DNA from: Cognatitamlana onchidii
GTDB taxonomy: Bacteria > Bacteroidota > Bacteroidia > Flavobacteriales > Flavobacteriaceae
Length of the DNA stretch: 64,000 nt
Direction of reading: 5' to 3'
NCBI RefSeq assembly: GCF_004804355.1
Contig: NZ_SRWZ01000001.1
Location: 620,001 to 684,000 of the forward strand
Notes under the pieces: model-generated
What the model saw: only the letters and a program-made list of their open reading frames with translations
What the model was told of the DNA's origin: nothing
Database searches by the model: none
Shown: positions 53,799-63,154 of the stretch, piece after piece
Layout of the letters: each line of letters begins with the position of its first letter
Numbering within the stretch: the first letter of the stretch is position 1
Position numbers and translations under genes: made by a program

Positions 53799-54323
53799 AT
53801 GAAAAAAGAAGACTGCTTTTACCTTGGGAGGATTGTTAAAAAGTATAGCTTTAAAGGTGAAGTATTAGCTAAATTAGATACCGACGAACCAGAGATTTAT
53901 GAGCATCTTGACGCTGTTTTTCTAGAGCTTAGAAACAACTTAGTTCCCTTTTTTGTTGAAAACAGTCAACTACACAAATCTCAATTATTGCGCATCAAAT
54001 TTGAAGATGTAGATGGCGAATCTGATGCAGATGCTATTATGAAAAGTGGCCTATATTTACCTCTAGATTTATTGCCAAAACTAGAAGGCAACACATTCTA
54101 CTTTCATGAAGTTGTAGGTTTTAAAATTTTAGACGAAAATTTTGGAGAGGTTGGTACTATAAAAGGCATTAATGACTCTACCGCGCAAGCCCTATTTGAA
54201 ATTGATAGAGAAGGAACAGAAATATTGATTCCTATGAATGATGAATTTATAATTAACGTTAATAGAAAGTCTAAAACTATAACCGTTAGGGTTCCTGATG
54301 GTTTAATTGATTTATACCTTTAA
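53799..54323 (+). CDS. rimM: Ribosome maturation factor RimM
   Basis: The 174-residue protein has the RimM N-terminal domain (CFYLGRIVKKYSFKGEVLAK, LDTDEP) and a PRC-barrel C-terminal domain (EVVGFKILDENFGEVGTI, EILIPMNDEFIINVNRKSKT, VRVPDGLIDLYL). It helps assemble the 30S head. It normally lies next to rpsP and trmD; trmD is absent here. Confidence 0.95.
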   Translation: MKKEDCFYLGRIVKKYSFKGEVLAKLDTDEPEIYEHLDAVFLELRNNLVPFFVENSQLHKSQLLRIKFEDVDGESDADAIMKSGLYLPLDLLPKLEGNTFYFHEVVGFKILDENFGEVGTIKGINDSTAQALFEIDREGTEILIPMNDEFIINVNRKSKTITVRVPDGLIDLYL

Positions 54324-54359
54324 AGAAGCATACCGCATCGTCTTTTTGACTGCTAAAAC

Positions 54360-54812
54360 CTAAACCACGACAAGATGCTCCTCGCGCTTTAAGGCATCCA
54401 TTGCATCCTGAATATTATCTCGCTGCCTTATTAAAAGCTTACATGAAGAGAGTGGTAAATGCATTTCTTGTAAAATATCGTTGTATTTTTTTACACTCAA
54501 CTCTTTTAGGTCATATAATTCATAGAACAAATCTTTATTATCTTCAAGAAGTAAAAGATTTCTAAAATTCATCCAAAATTTATAAAACTCACTTTTAGCT
54601 GCCTTGGCATATTTAGGTTTACCTCCAAGCTCAATAATCTCAAACTTTAAATCTTTATTAAACTCATTCCGCTGCTCAGCACGCTCCTTAATAAGTGTTT
54701 TGAGTTCATAATCATTTAGCTTATTAAAAAGTTCTAAGTACATCTTTTCAACTTCAGCATTCATGATTAACAAATCGTTCATTTTACTGGTAATATGTTC
54801 TATCCTTTTCAT
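54360..54812 (-). CDS. DUF2383/PA2169-like four-helix-bundle protein
   Basis: The 150-residue helical protein has MNDLLIMNAEVEKMYLELFN, AEQRNEFNKDLKFEIIELGG, KPKYAKAAKSEFYKFWMNFR, a pattern of the ferritin-like DUF2383/PA2169 family (helix, RxEF, LGGxPK, W helix). The classical ferritin iron-ligand set (ExxH) is not evident. The paralogue at 55023 has the same layout. The pair may be stress or redox related, but nothing visible shows it. Separated from the next gene by a 210-bp spacer. Confidence 0.7.
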   Translation of the reverse strand: MKRIEHITSKMNDLLIMNAEVEKMYLELFNKLNDYELKTLIKERAEQRNEFNKDLKFEIIELGGKPKYAKAAKSEFYKFWMNFRNLLLLEDNKDLFYELYDLKELSVKKYNDILQEMHLPLSSCKLLIRQRDNIQDAMDALKREEHLVVV

Positions 54813-55022
54813 GGCTCATCCTAATTTTTTTTCTTTTTCAAGCATTCATTTTCTAATGAATTCTAGTAAAATTAAAGTTGATTAGAACGGCATACCAATT
54901 TTTAACAATGTTTAATAAATTTTAGCCTATTTTAACGGATTTCATGGACTAATTCTCTTAATATTTTAACATAGTAAAGCACGCATATACATGCGGTGCA
55001 CGCGATTAGAAAAACAAAAATT

Positions 55023-55490
55023 CTAATTTGCAGTACGTAACTGATTGAAATTGTACTTTTTGGACTTCACAGACCTTAAGCTTTTTTCAAGAATAGATTT
55101 CTGCTTGTTGAGCAGTTCAGACAGCTGACTTGGGAAGTCGACCGCACTCATAACATCTTCATACTTTTGGATACTCCATGTTTTAATTCTAACCAACTCA
55201 TCTACCAAAGCCTTATTATCATTAACACAAATAATATACTTTAAATTAGACCAAATTAAGTTAGACTTATGTTTAATATGTTCTGGATATTTGGGCTTTC
55301 CACCTTGCTGAATAATTTCTGCTCCAATAAATCTGCAAAATTCACTTCGTTCAAATGCCATAGCCCTACAAAAATGCTTTAAGTAGTCATTTTCAACTTC
55401 ATTTAAGGCATCTAAATAAATCTTTTCTACATAATAGTTAATCGCTAAAAGTTCGTTTAGTTGAGCAATAATCAGTTTTGATTTTTCCAT
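55023..55490 (-). CDS. DUF2383/PA2169-like protein, paralogue
   Basis: The 155-residue protein aligns by eye with the one at 54360: LLAINYYVEKIYLDALNEVE, FERSEFCRFIGAEIIQQGGK and PKYPEHIKHKSNLIWSNLKY correspond position for position to that protein. The two share LxAIxxxVEKxYLxxxN, RxEF and GGKPKY, so a tandem duplication is likely, although they have diverged strongly. The C-termini differ. The 210-bp spacer between them (54813-55022) holds nothing else that I recognise. No iron-site residues evident. Confidence 0.68.
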   Translation of the reverse strand: MEKSKLIIAQLNELLAINYYVEKIYLDALNEVENDYLKHFCRAMAFERSEFCRFIGAEIIQQGGKPKYPEHIKHKSNLIWSNLKYIICVNDNKALVDELVRIKTWSIQKYEDVMSAVDFPSQLSELLNKQKSILEKSLRSVKSKKYNFNQLRTAN

Positions 55491-55671
55491 AATGTCTTGG
55501 GGTTTTAGGTGAAATTTCTTTGTTTAATCCATTTAGTTGGTTTACAGTGAGAACGTTAAGTTAATAAATTAATCGCAATTATTTGCACTTTAACGATGTT
55601 ATTTTTTTTAAAAAACTTAGATTCCATTAAAAACGCGACCATCTATTTTAAGGTATAAACTCTTAATTGAT

Positions 55672-55679
55672 TAGTTTTG
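55672..55679 (+). promoter_or_regulatory. -7 promoter box of trmN6
   Basis: TAGTTTTG is an exact TAnnTTTG match, 15 nt before the ATG at 55695. It includes the TTG that would be an upstream start at 55677, which argues for the ATG. Confidence 0.6.
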
Positions 55680-55694
55680 CTTTTAAAAAAGTCT

Positions 55695-56411
55695 ATGCCC
55701 TCAAAACCTTTTACATTCAAAAACTTTAAAGTAGAACAAGATAGGTGCGCTATGAAAGTTGGAACAGACGGTGTGCTTTTGGGAGCTTGGACACCCATTA
55801 ACAGACATCCTATTTCTATTTTAGATATTGGCGCTGGAACAGGATTGTTATCGCTTATAATGGCACAACGTTCTTTTGCAGAAGTAATCGACGCGATAGA
55901 GATAGATGATGATGCCTACGAGCAGTGTGTTGACAACTTTGAACAGTCACTTTGGGGAGACCGATTATTTTGTTATCACGCTTCCCTAGAAGAATTCACT
56001 GAAGAAATTGAAGATACGTACGATTTAATTATTTGTAATCCACCTTTTTATTCTGAAAACTACAAAACTGAAAACGACCAACGAGACTTAGCCAGATTTC
56101 AAGATGCAATGCCTTTTAACCACTTACTAGAGAGTGTTTCTACTCTGCTAGCCCCTAACGGAACTTTCTCGGTTGTTATTCCGTATATTGAAGAGAACAG
56201 GTTTATTGAAATGGCTGCATCATTAAAGCTCTTCCCCAATAACATACTTCATGTGCAAGGCAACCCTAATAGCCCGATAAAAAGAAGTTTAATTATATTT
56301 TCGTTCGTTGAAACCTCCATTGAAAAAGACCTATTGATTATTGAAACAGACCGACATAAATACACCTCCAACTACATTAAGTTAACAAAAGATTTTTATT
56401 TAAAAATGTAA
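55695..56411 (+). CDS. trmN6: tRNA1(Val) (adenine(37)-N6)-methyltransferase (YfiC/TrmN6)
   Basis: The protein of 238 residues starts MPSKPFTFKNFKVEQDRCAM, then the family KVGTDGVLLGAW, SAM-binding motif ILDIGAGTGLLSLIMAQ, acidic EIDDDAYEQ and catalytic IICNPPFYSE (NPPF/Y of N6-adenine methyltransferases). It is expected to methylate A37 of tRNA1(Val). The ATG at 55695 is preferred because the alternative TTG at 55677 lies in the promoter box. Monocistronic. Confidence 0.93.
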   Translation: MPSKPFTFKNFKVEQDRCAMKVGTDGVLLGAWTPINRHPISILDIGAGTGLLSLIMAQRSFAEVIDAIEIDDDAYEQCVDNFEQSLWGDRLFCYHASLEEFTEEIEDTYDLIICNPPFYSENYKTENDQRDLARFQDAMPFNHLLESVSTLLAPNGTFSVVIPYIEENRFIEMAASLKLFPNNILHVQGNPNSPIKRSLIIFSFVETSIEKDLLIIETDRHKYTSNYIKLTKDFYLKM

Positions 56412-56431
56412 CCTATTCAATAAAGATTAAT

Positions 56432-56439
56432 TAAATTTG
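56432..56439 (+). promoter_or_regulatory. -7 promoter box upstream of the acyl-CoA dehydrogenase
   Basis: TAAATTTG matches TAnnTTTG, 77 nt before the ATG at 56517. A -33 TTTG is not evident at the usual distance, so support is moderate. Confidence 0.4.
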
Positions 56440-56516
56440 AGAGACAAAAATGATAATTTGATAACAAAAATTATCATTTACCAATTATTTTACTTCAATC
56501 TCTTAATTTAATTTTT

Positions 56517-57695
56517 ATGAGACCCGATCTTTTTAAGGCACCAGATTATTATAATTTAGACGAATTACTTACTGATGAACATAAACTAGTTCGTGATGCT
56601 GCACGAGAATGGGTTAAGCGTGACGTTTCCCCCATTATAGAAAGCTATGCTCAAAAGGCTGAGTTTCCAACCCAAATTATAAACGGCCTGGCAGAAATTG
56701 GAGCTTTTGGCCCCTATATTCCTATTGCATATGGAGGTGCTGGTCTAGATCAAATTTCGTATGGTTTAATTATGCAAGAAATTGAACGAGGAGATTCTGG
56801 CATTAGAAGTACCGCATCGGTACAATCGTCGCTGGTCATGTATCCCATCTGGAAATATGGCAACGAAGCACAAAAGCAAAAATACTTACCCAAATTAGCT
56901 AGTGGCGAGTGGATAGGTTGTTTTGGCCTAACCGAACCAGATCATGGCAGTAACCCTGGTGGCATGACTACCAATTATAAAGACATGGGCGATCACTACC
57001 TTTTAAACGGTGCTAAAATGTGGATCAGTAATGCACCCTTTGCCAAAATTGCAGTTGTTTGGGCAAAAAACGAAAAAGGACGCATACATGGCCTTATTGT
57101 TGAGCGAGGGATGGACGGGTTTTCTACCCCAGAAACTCATAACAAATGGTCTTTAAGAGCTTCTGCAACGGGAGAACTCATTTTTAACAATGTTAAAGTC
57201 CCCAAAGAAAACCTATTACCTAATAAATCTGGCTTAGGCGCTCCCTTAGGCTGTTTAGACTCCGCCAGATATGGTATTGCTTGGGGCGCCATTGGAGCAG
57301 CCATGGATTGTTACGATACCGCACTGCGATACAGTAAAGAGCGCAAGCAGTTCGGAAAACCAATTGGACAATTTCAACTTCAGCAAAAAAAATTGGCAGA
57401 AATGATTACGGAAATTACAAAAGCACAACTTCTAACATGGCGACTGGGAGTTCTAAGAAATGAAGGCAAAGCAACCTCTGCTCAAATATCTATGGCTAAG
57501 CGTAATAATGTTGATATGGCTATTACCATAGCCCGAGAGGCCCGCCAAATTTTAGGAGGCATGGGAATTACAGGAGAGTACAGCATTATGAGGCACTCTA
57601 TGAATCTTGAAAGTGTTATTACTTATGAAGGCACACACGATATTCATCTTCTTATTACAGGACTGGATATTACGGGACTCAACGCCTTTAAATAA
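56517..57695 (+). CDS. gcdH: Glutaryl-CoA dehydrogenase-like acyl-CoA dehydrogenase
   Basis: The 392-residue flavoprotein has the acyl-CoA dehydrogenase domains: YGGAGLDQISYGLIMQEIER, FGLTEPDHGSNPGGM (substrate/FAD region), KMWISNAPFAKIAVVWAK, and RYSKERKQFGKPIGQFQLQQ. The C-terminal VITYEGTHDIHLLITGLDIT has the catalytic Glu and the TYEGTHDIH context typical of glutaryl-CoA dehydrogenase, used in lysine and tryptophan breakdown. No other pathway genes are near. It dehydrogenates and decarboxylates glutaryl-CoA to crotonyl-CoA. Confidence 0.87.
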   Translation: MRPDLFKAPDYYNLDELLTDEHKLVRDAAREWVKRDVSPIIESYAQKAEFPTQIINGLAEIGAFGPYIPIAYGGAGLDQISYGLIMQEIERGDSGIRSTASVQSSLVMYPIWKYGNEAQKQKYLPKLASGEWIGCFGLTEPDHGSNPGGMTTNYKDMGDHYLLNGAKMWISNAPFAKIAVVWAKNEKGRIHGLIVERGMDGFSTPETHNKWSLRASATGELIFNNVKVPKENLLPNKSGLGAPLGCLDSARYGIAWGAIGAAMDCYDTALRYSKERKQFGKPIGQFQLQQKKLAEMITEITKAQLLTWRLGVLRNEGKATSAQISMAKRNNVDMAITIAREARQILGGMGITGEYSIMRHSMNLESVITYEGTHDIHLLITGLDITGLNAFK

Positions 57696-57776
57696 TTAAT
57701 TACACTACGAAAACGTTTTCTTTTAAAATTATTATTAAGACTGACTTTTGACAGGTTTTTTACGCTAATGGGACTA

Positions 57777-57784
57777 TAACTTTG
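57777..57784 (+). promoter_or_regulatory. -7 promoter box of the 1150-residue protein gene
   Basis: TAACTTTG matches TAnnTTTG, 43 nt before the ATG. A TTTTG lies upstream at 57746-57750, but the 26-nt spacer is longer than usual. Confidence 0.5.
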
Positions 57785-57827
57785 CATGTGAACTTGAATA
57801 CTTTAGGTATTCTAACTATTTAATATC

Positions 57828-60800
57828 ATGCAAGAATCAAGAAAAGACATTGTACAATTTATTAATTTACAATTAGCTGCAATAGGACAGCCAGTTTTTA
57901 AAGACAAAGAAGGTAGTACCGAAAAATTTTGTGATCCAGAATTTGAAAAAACTACCAAGGCCTTAATTATGAGTCTAAGAGAGAAATCGAGACTTTTAGC
58001 TGATCACTTATCGCCTGCAGATTCGAGAATTCAAAGTTTTATTGATAGATACCTTAAGGACATTTCAGATGTTCCTCCTTTCAAGCTTCCTAATAACACC
58101 TTAATACTTTCTAAAAAAGGGCAGGCTCGTGAGGCCAGTTTACCGCCAGATGGCACCTCTTTTACAAGCGATTTAGTAAACTCTAAGCGTCTAAAACAAG
58201 GTATTTTAAATAATCCACTTCATGATAAAAGAACCACAAAAGGAACTTTTCATATAGTAGAAGGACCACTACCGGTACCTCTAGATAAAAAAGAAATTCC
58301 TAAAATAGTTCTTGCGCATTTTTTGCACGCGGCCTTTAATCCATCAGATGATTTAAAGGTATTGCCATTCACCTCTAATCAAGAGGAAAAAGCAAAAACC
58401 ATGGTATCCATGCTATTACGGCCAGTGGTATGCCCAGAAGTAAAAGGTGTTATTTCAGAAAAGAGATTAGAGGTTCGGTTTTTTGCCCCTGGAAACTTAG
58501 TAAGTAACCTTGACTTTGTAGAGTCTATTTTTGGAAATGCAGGAGATCCCAATCTAGCGCATAACGATGCAGCTCTAGATCCAGAGCATTGGACAGGACA
58601 TACTGGCTGTATTATACTTGCTCCACAGCTCCTAAAACTTAAGAAAAAAGATGTTGGACTTCCTCATTATGACGATGCTACCGAACGTCAAAGAAAAGAT
58701 GGCATGTGCTGGAAAGATGAAAACGAACTTTATAATGACGGTGGGGCCTTTAAAATTACGTGTAGAGATGATAGCGGTGTAGTTATTACCTTAATCGCAG
58801 ATAATTATTATGGCTATTCTAAAAAGGAAATAAAAACTCAAATTAGTTATTCTGCCAACCTATATGGATTAGCGGAAGAAGAACATGCTGGAGGTGCCAT
58901 AGCCTATGCAAGACGTATTATGGGCGATACAGTTGATGGCTCGGACTACTCTCAGGTATACGGTCTTGATCACACTTTTGAGGAAGTTAAAACCATCCTA
59001 GCAGATAGAATTGAGGTTAAACCCGAGAATTATGCCGTAGATAAAAAATACCCGAACGTTATTTACATCCCAGAATCGTCATACTTTAACATTAACACGA
59101 ATAACATTACTTGGATGCATAATGGGCAAGAGCAAAAGCTCACATTATCGCCTTTTAAAACGTATGTTCATCCAACGGGTAATAAACTTAGATTAGAGAA
59201 ACATCCCTCTATAAACTTATGGCGCATTGTTGAAACCTTCCCCGAAGGCGTATTTTGTCATAAACCTTGTACGGTATCTGGTGGAGGTAAATCTGAGATA
59301 TCTAAATCTATGCAAAATGCGATTACCTACAGCAACTTTAACATTCATAATATTGAAGAGGATTTCAAAAAAGCTGACGAGATTATTGAATTCGACTATT
59401 CTACACGTTGGAAAATAAAGGATCCTAATAGACCAAAGTCTAGATCGTTTCTAAGTGAAAAAAGGACTTTAGGCTCTGTGGTTAAATTATTAACCCCTTC
59501 TGAAGAAAACTCAGATGAGTTTAATGCATGGTTAGAGGATATTCCTGTTCATATACGTTCTTTAGTGCTTTTTGTAAAGCGTTTATTTAGGCAAGCACAT
59601 GGTGGTAATCTTAACTGGAAGGACATGATGTCTGTTGAAATTATTAACGGTGTTAAGGGTACATCATTACGATATAACAACACACCAGTTGTTGGCAGTT
59701 ACGTACGTATTGGTTTTAACCAGAAAGGTAATTGGATGCTTAATAAATTGCGTTCGGATTTTTCAGCAAGTGAAAAAATTCAAACGGAAGATGATATTTC
59801 AGCATCTATTACACTTCCTAAGACCTCACTAAAAGATTTAAATCCAGAATACACTAATCCAAGTGTAAAAGTTTTAACTAATTGTGAAGCTCATCTATTC
59901 CAAAGACCAGACGAGGCCATTGTAAGGGGTTATGATAAAGGTGCAGAATTAGATATTATTTCTGATGGCAGGTTCTTGACTAATTATGAAATGTTGACTA
60001 AAAAAGATGCTATTGCCATCTATGAAGACACGATTAATTTCGACAAATACACCCAACCCGTTAAAGATTTTATTCTTGAAATTGTAAACAGTGATCGTGA
60101 AGATGAGCAATTTGTATTGCCGTCTCACCCTAGAATTATTGAAGATGGTCTACCAACAAAAAACCCTCGTTATTTAGAACCAAATAGGTTCTATAATGAA
60201 AACCAAGCTTCTTACATTTCAGATATTGGTGTACGTTTACGCAGAAAAATAAAACCTGAAGACCCTGTTATACACGTTGTAAATGCCGTTTTACCGGGTA
60301 GAAGAAATAACCCAGTTGACAAAGCTGCTGGCATTAGGCCGCTTGCAGTCTATAACCCTATTCACTACCAAGAAACTCCAGAGTTATTTATGGACTTTGT
60401 ATGTAGTTTAACAGGAAAATCACCCTCAACTACAGGAGCAGGATCTGAAGGCGCCTTAACCAAAGCACCGTTTAATATGTTAACTCCAACCACAGATTTA
60501 AACAATGCTTTACTATCGCATATTTTAACTGAATCTAACGGTTTCAGTACTGCGGCTGGTTATGTGGGTGCTGAGAATAAAATAGACCATGATGTTAGTT
60601 TGTTAATCCCTGAAATTTGGGCTAGAATGACACCAGACGACAAAGATCCTAAAAACCTTATTGCAAACGGTTCTTTAGAAAAGATTGAGGATTTTGAATA
60701 CGAGGGTAAGAAAATACTAGCGAGTCGCTTGGGCTATAGAATTACGAAAAAATTCAACTTATTTTGCTTAAACCGTATATTCGATGAACCCACTGCTGTA

Positions 60801-61280
60801 TTTAGTGAGCGCATGTTAAAACCAGAACTTCAAGGTATTGAAGATTATGTTGACGGCATAAACAATATTGTTGAAGCTCAACAAAAAGTAGCTCTTAACT
60901 ATTTTAAAGATGGTAGTGTAGAAAGCGCAATCCCTCCATTAAAAATCTTGTTACACATTATGGCCTATGGAGAATATGAAGGTAAAGATATTAGCGATCC
61001 TGAATTAAGAAAATATTTTAACAGGGACTATGTATTGAGCAGCACTTGGTATAAAGAACGTTTAGCTTTAAAACAAGAAAAAGACAAGGTGTATTACAGT
61101 TCTCAAATTGAATATTTAGAATCATTTATTAGTAACCCTAGTAATCGCATTTTAATCGAAGATTTAAAAATAAATGAACGTCTTGAGTCCGTTAAAAAGT
61201 TGTTTAGTGAGGCAAACTCAGAAGATTACTTAGATAAACTGGTAGGTACTATTGGTGCAGATCCATTATTTAGGAAATAG
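57828..61280 (+). CDS. Probable PPi-type phosphoenolpyruvate carboxykinase (1150 residues)
   Basis: The 1150-residue cytoplasmic-looking protein has no signal or membrane segment. Conspicuous blocks are ADNYYGYSKKEIKTQISYSA near residue 325, AEEEHAGGAIAYARR near 348, TVSGGGKSEISKS near 485 (a P-loop-like GGGKS), LPGRRNNPVDKAAGIRPLAV near 830 and LTGKSPSTTGAGSEGALTKA near 865. From memory, length and block order resemble the PPi-dependent PEP carboxykinases of Entamoeba and propionibacteria, which interconvert oxaloacetate plus PPi with PEP, CO2 and phosphate. The assignment rests on recalled family features, so it is moderate. It stands alone with its own promoter and terminator. Confidence 0.55.
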   Translation: MQESRKDIVQFINLQLAAIGQPVFKDKEGSTEKFCDPEFEKTTKALIMSLREKSRLLADHLSPADSRIQSFIDRYLKDISDVPPFKLPNNTLILSKKGQAREASLPPDGTSFTSDLVNSKRLKQGILNNPLHDKRTTKGTFHIVEGPLPVPLDKKEIPKIVLAHFLHAAFNPSDDLKVLPFTSNQEEKAKTMVSMLLRPVVCPEVKGVISEKRLEVRFFAPGNLVSNLDFVESIFGNAGDPNLAHNDAALDPEHWTGHTGCIILAPQLLKLKKKDVGLPHYDDATERQRKDGMCWKDENELYNDGGAFKITCRDDSGVVITLIADNYYGYSKKEIKTQISYSANLYGLAEEEHAGGAIAYARRIMGDTVDGSDYSQVYGLDHTFEEVKTILADRIEVKPENYAVDKKYPNVIYIPESSYFNINTNNITWMHNGQEQKLTLSPFKTYVHPTGNKLRLEKHPSINLWRIVETFPEGVFCHKPCTVSGGGKSEISKSMQNAITYSNFNIHNIEEDFKKADEIIEFDYSTRWKIKDPNRPKSRSFLSEKRTLGSVVKLLTPSEENSDEFNAWLEDIPVHIRSLVLFVKRLFRQAHGGNLNWKDMMSVEIINGVKGTSLRYNNTPVVGSYVRIGFNQKGNWMLNKLRSDFSASEKIQTEDDISASITLPKTSLKDLNPEYTNPSVKVLTNCEAHLFQRPDEAIVRGYDKGAELDIISDGRFLTNYEMLTKKDAIAIYEDTINFDKYTQPVKDFILEIVNSDREDEQFVLPSHPRIIEDGLPTKNPRYLEPNRFYNENQASYISDIGVRLRRKIKPEDPVIHVVNAVLPGRRNNPVDKAAGIRPLAVYNPIHYQETPELFMDFVCSLTGKSPSTTGAGSEGALTKAPFNMLTPTTDLNNALLSHILTESNGFSTAAGYVGAENKIDHDVSLLIPEIWARMTPDDKDPKNLIANGSLEKIEDFEYEGKKILASRLGYRITKKFNLFCLNRIFDEPTAVFSERMLKPELQGIEDYVDGINNIVEAQQKVALNYFKDGSVESAIPPLKILLHIMAYGEYEGKDISDPELRKYFNRDYVLSSTWYKERLALKQEKDKVYYSSQIEYLESFISNPSNRILIEDLKINERLESVKKLFSEANSEDYLDKLVGTIGADPLFRK

Positions 61281-61301
61281 TAATAACGTTTAACACAAAA
61301 A

Positions 61302-61326
61302 AGCCCCTTTCTTAAGGGGTTTTTTT
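61302..61326 (+). terminator. Terminator after the 1150-residue protein gene
   Basis: GCCCCTT and AAGGGGT arms enclose a short loop and are followed by TTTTTT. It lies 22 nt after the stop codon. Confidence 0.92.
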
Positions 61327-61379
61327 ATGTCCCCAGCCAAGCTCATATCATATTTTGTATCTTTAAAAGAAAAAAAGAT

Positions 61380-62183
61380 ATGAAAAAGAGCTTATCTCTA
61401 TGGCTTTTTGTAGCTTTAATTAGCCTAAACTGTAACACAGACTCTCCTGATAATTTTATTGGAACTACTGATAAACAATCTGAAGAAGTTACACCACAAG
61501 AAGAAGGAAATGCAGGTGAAGAAACCAGCGAAAATCAGGACGAAAACCAAGATTCAGGTAACCCATTAAATAATCAAAACAAATCACTTAAAATCCTCTC
61601 ACTAGGAGATAGCTATACCATAGGAGAGCGTGTGTGCGAAACTTGTCGGTTTCCTGAACAATTAAAAAGAGAGCTCAGTGAAAAATTTAATCAAGGGAAT
61701 ATTGATCTTCAGATTATTGCGAGAACTGGCTGGACAACCTCATCTTTAATTGGGGCCATAACCAGTGAAAAGCCTAGAAACGATTTTGATTTAGTTACCT
61801 TACTTATCGGGGTTAATAATCAATTTCAAGGTAGGCCCTTCTCGCTTTATGAAGATGAATTTGTAAAGCTAGTAAATACAGCTGTTCGCTTGGCTAATGG
61901 CAAAAAAGACCGTGTTATCGTTGTGTCAATACCAGACTATGCTTTCACACCTTTTGGCAGAGGAAACGTCAATATTTCTAAGGGCATTGACACATACAAT
62001 ACCTTTGCCGAAAATTACTGCAAATCAATCGATATAAGCTATGTATATATAACAGATATTACAAGGGAAGGGCTAAACAATACTGCTTTGGTAGCTTCCG
62101 ATGGACTACACCCATCTGAACTGGCTTATAGTAAGTTTGTAGAAAGAATACTTCCTTTAGCGCTCAACAAACTTAGCCCCTAG
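61380..62183 (+). CDS. SGNH/GDSL hydrolase lipoprotein
   Basis: The 267-residue protein has a lipoprotein signal (MKKSLSLWLFVALISLNCNT, lipobox LNC) and an acidic, Gln/Asn-rich linker (EEVTPQEEGNAGEETSENQD). An SGNH domain follows: nucleophile block ILSLGDSYTIGERV, oxyanion Asn in LLIGVNNQFQG, and DGLHPSELAY with the catalytic Asp and His. It would hydrolyse esters of lipid, glycan or peptide-bound acyl groups at the cell surface. Substrate unknown. Confidence 0.9.
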   Translation: MKKSLSLWLFVALISLNCNTDSPDNFIGTTDKQSEEVTPQEEGNAGEETSENQDENQDSGNPLNNQNKSLKILSLGDSYTIGERVCETCRFPEQLKRELSEKFNQGNIDLQIIARTGWTTSSLIGAITSEKPRNDFDLVTLLIGVNNQFQGRPFSLYEDEFVKLVNTAVRLANGKKDRVIVVSIPDYAFTPFGRGNVNISKGIDTYNTFAENYCKSIDISYVYITDITREGLNNTALVASDGLHPSELAYSKFVERILPLALNKLSP

Positions 62184-62230
62184 CCATTTCTTTAAATCTT
62201 GGTGCACTAAAATTTGTTTACATTTACCTT

Positions 62231-63130
62231 ATGTTTTCATCAAAGAAAAGGCTTGACAACGCTTATAAAAATGCTAAAATTATTGAATTTGATGACACCA
62301 GTAAGTTCATCCTATTTAGTGATTGCCATAGAGGCGACAATAGTTTTGCCGATGATTTTGCCAATAACAGAAATATATACTTTCATGCCCTAAAACATTA
62401 TTATAAAGAAGGCTTTGAATATTGTGAACTAGGAGACGGTGATGAACTTTGGGAAAACCTATCCTTTCAATCTATTTTTAACGCCCATAAAAATGTATAT
62501 CTGCTCATGAAGCAATTTCATGAACAAAACAGATTACATATGATTTGGGGAAACCATGATATGGTTTATAGAAAACCTGACTTTGTTAAAAAGCACTTGT
62601 CGTCTTATTTTGAGCCTAAAACAGGAAAAGACGAAGCACTTTTTGAAGCTATAACCTACCACGAGGGTCTTGTTTTAAAACATCGAAAAACTAACCAACA
62701 ATTGTTCCTAGCCCATGGACATCAGGCAGATTGGTGGAATTTTTTGTTTTGGAAATGGAGTCGATTTATGGTAAGAATACTATGGAAGCCGTTGAACGTT
62801 ATGGGTATTGCAGACCCAACGAGCCCAGCCAAAAACTACAAAGAACTTATAAAAATTGAGCGAAGAACCAAAAAATGGATTGCAGACAATGAGAATTTAA
62901 TAACCATAGTAGGACACACACACAGACCGCGGTTCCCTGAACCTGGCGATATTGCATTCTTTAATGATGGTAGTTGTGTCCATCCCCGAAGCATAACAGG
63001 TTTAGAGATTGAAAATGGTGCTATCTCCTTAATTAAATGGCATATTGCTACCAAAGATGATGGCACTTTGCAAATTGTTAGAACCCTTTTGGAAGGCCCT
63101 GTAAAACTTATAGAATACCAAACTGAATGA
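62231..63130 (+). CDS. Calcineurin-like metallophosphoesterase
   Basis: The 299-residue protein has the metallophosphoesterase blocks: FSDCHRGDN (D-x-H variant), CELGDGDELWE (GDxxD), MIWGNHDMV (GNHD), FLAHGHQADWW and TIVGHTHRPRFPE (GHTH). These ligate two metals. The family covers UDP-diacylglucosamine pyrophosphatases, cyclic-nucleotide phosphodiesterases and others; the substrate cannot be inferred. A DUF1853 gene follows after 24 nt. Confidence 0.9.
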   Translation: MFSSKKRLDNAYKNAKIIEFDDTSKFILFSDCHRGDNSFADDFANNRNIYFHALKHYYKEGFEYCELGDGDELWENLSFQSIFNAHKNVYLLMKQFHEQNRLHMIWGNHDMVYRKPDFVKKHLSSYFEPKTGKDEALFEAITYHEGLVLKHRKTNQQLFLAHGHQADWWNFLFWKWSRFMVRILWKPLNVMGIADPTSPAKNYKELIKIERRTKKWIADNENLITIVGHTHRPRFPEPGDIAFFNDGSCVHPRSITGLEIENGAISLIKWHIATKDDGTLQIVRTLLEGPVKLIEYQTE

Positions 63131-63154
63131 AGGGCTACTTTATTAAGAATTATT

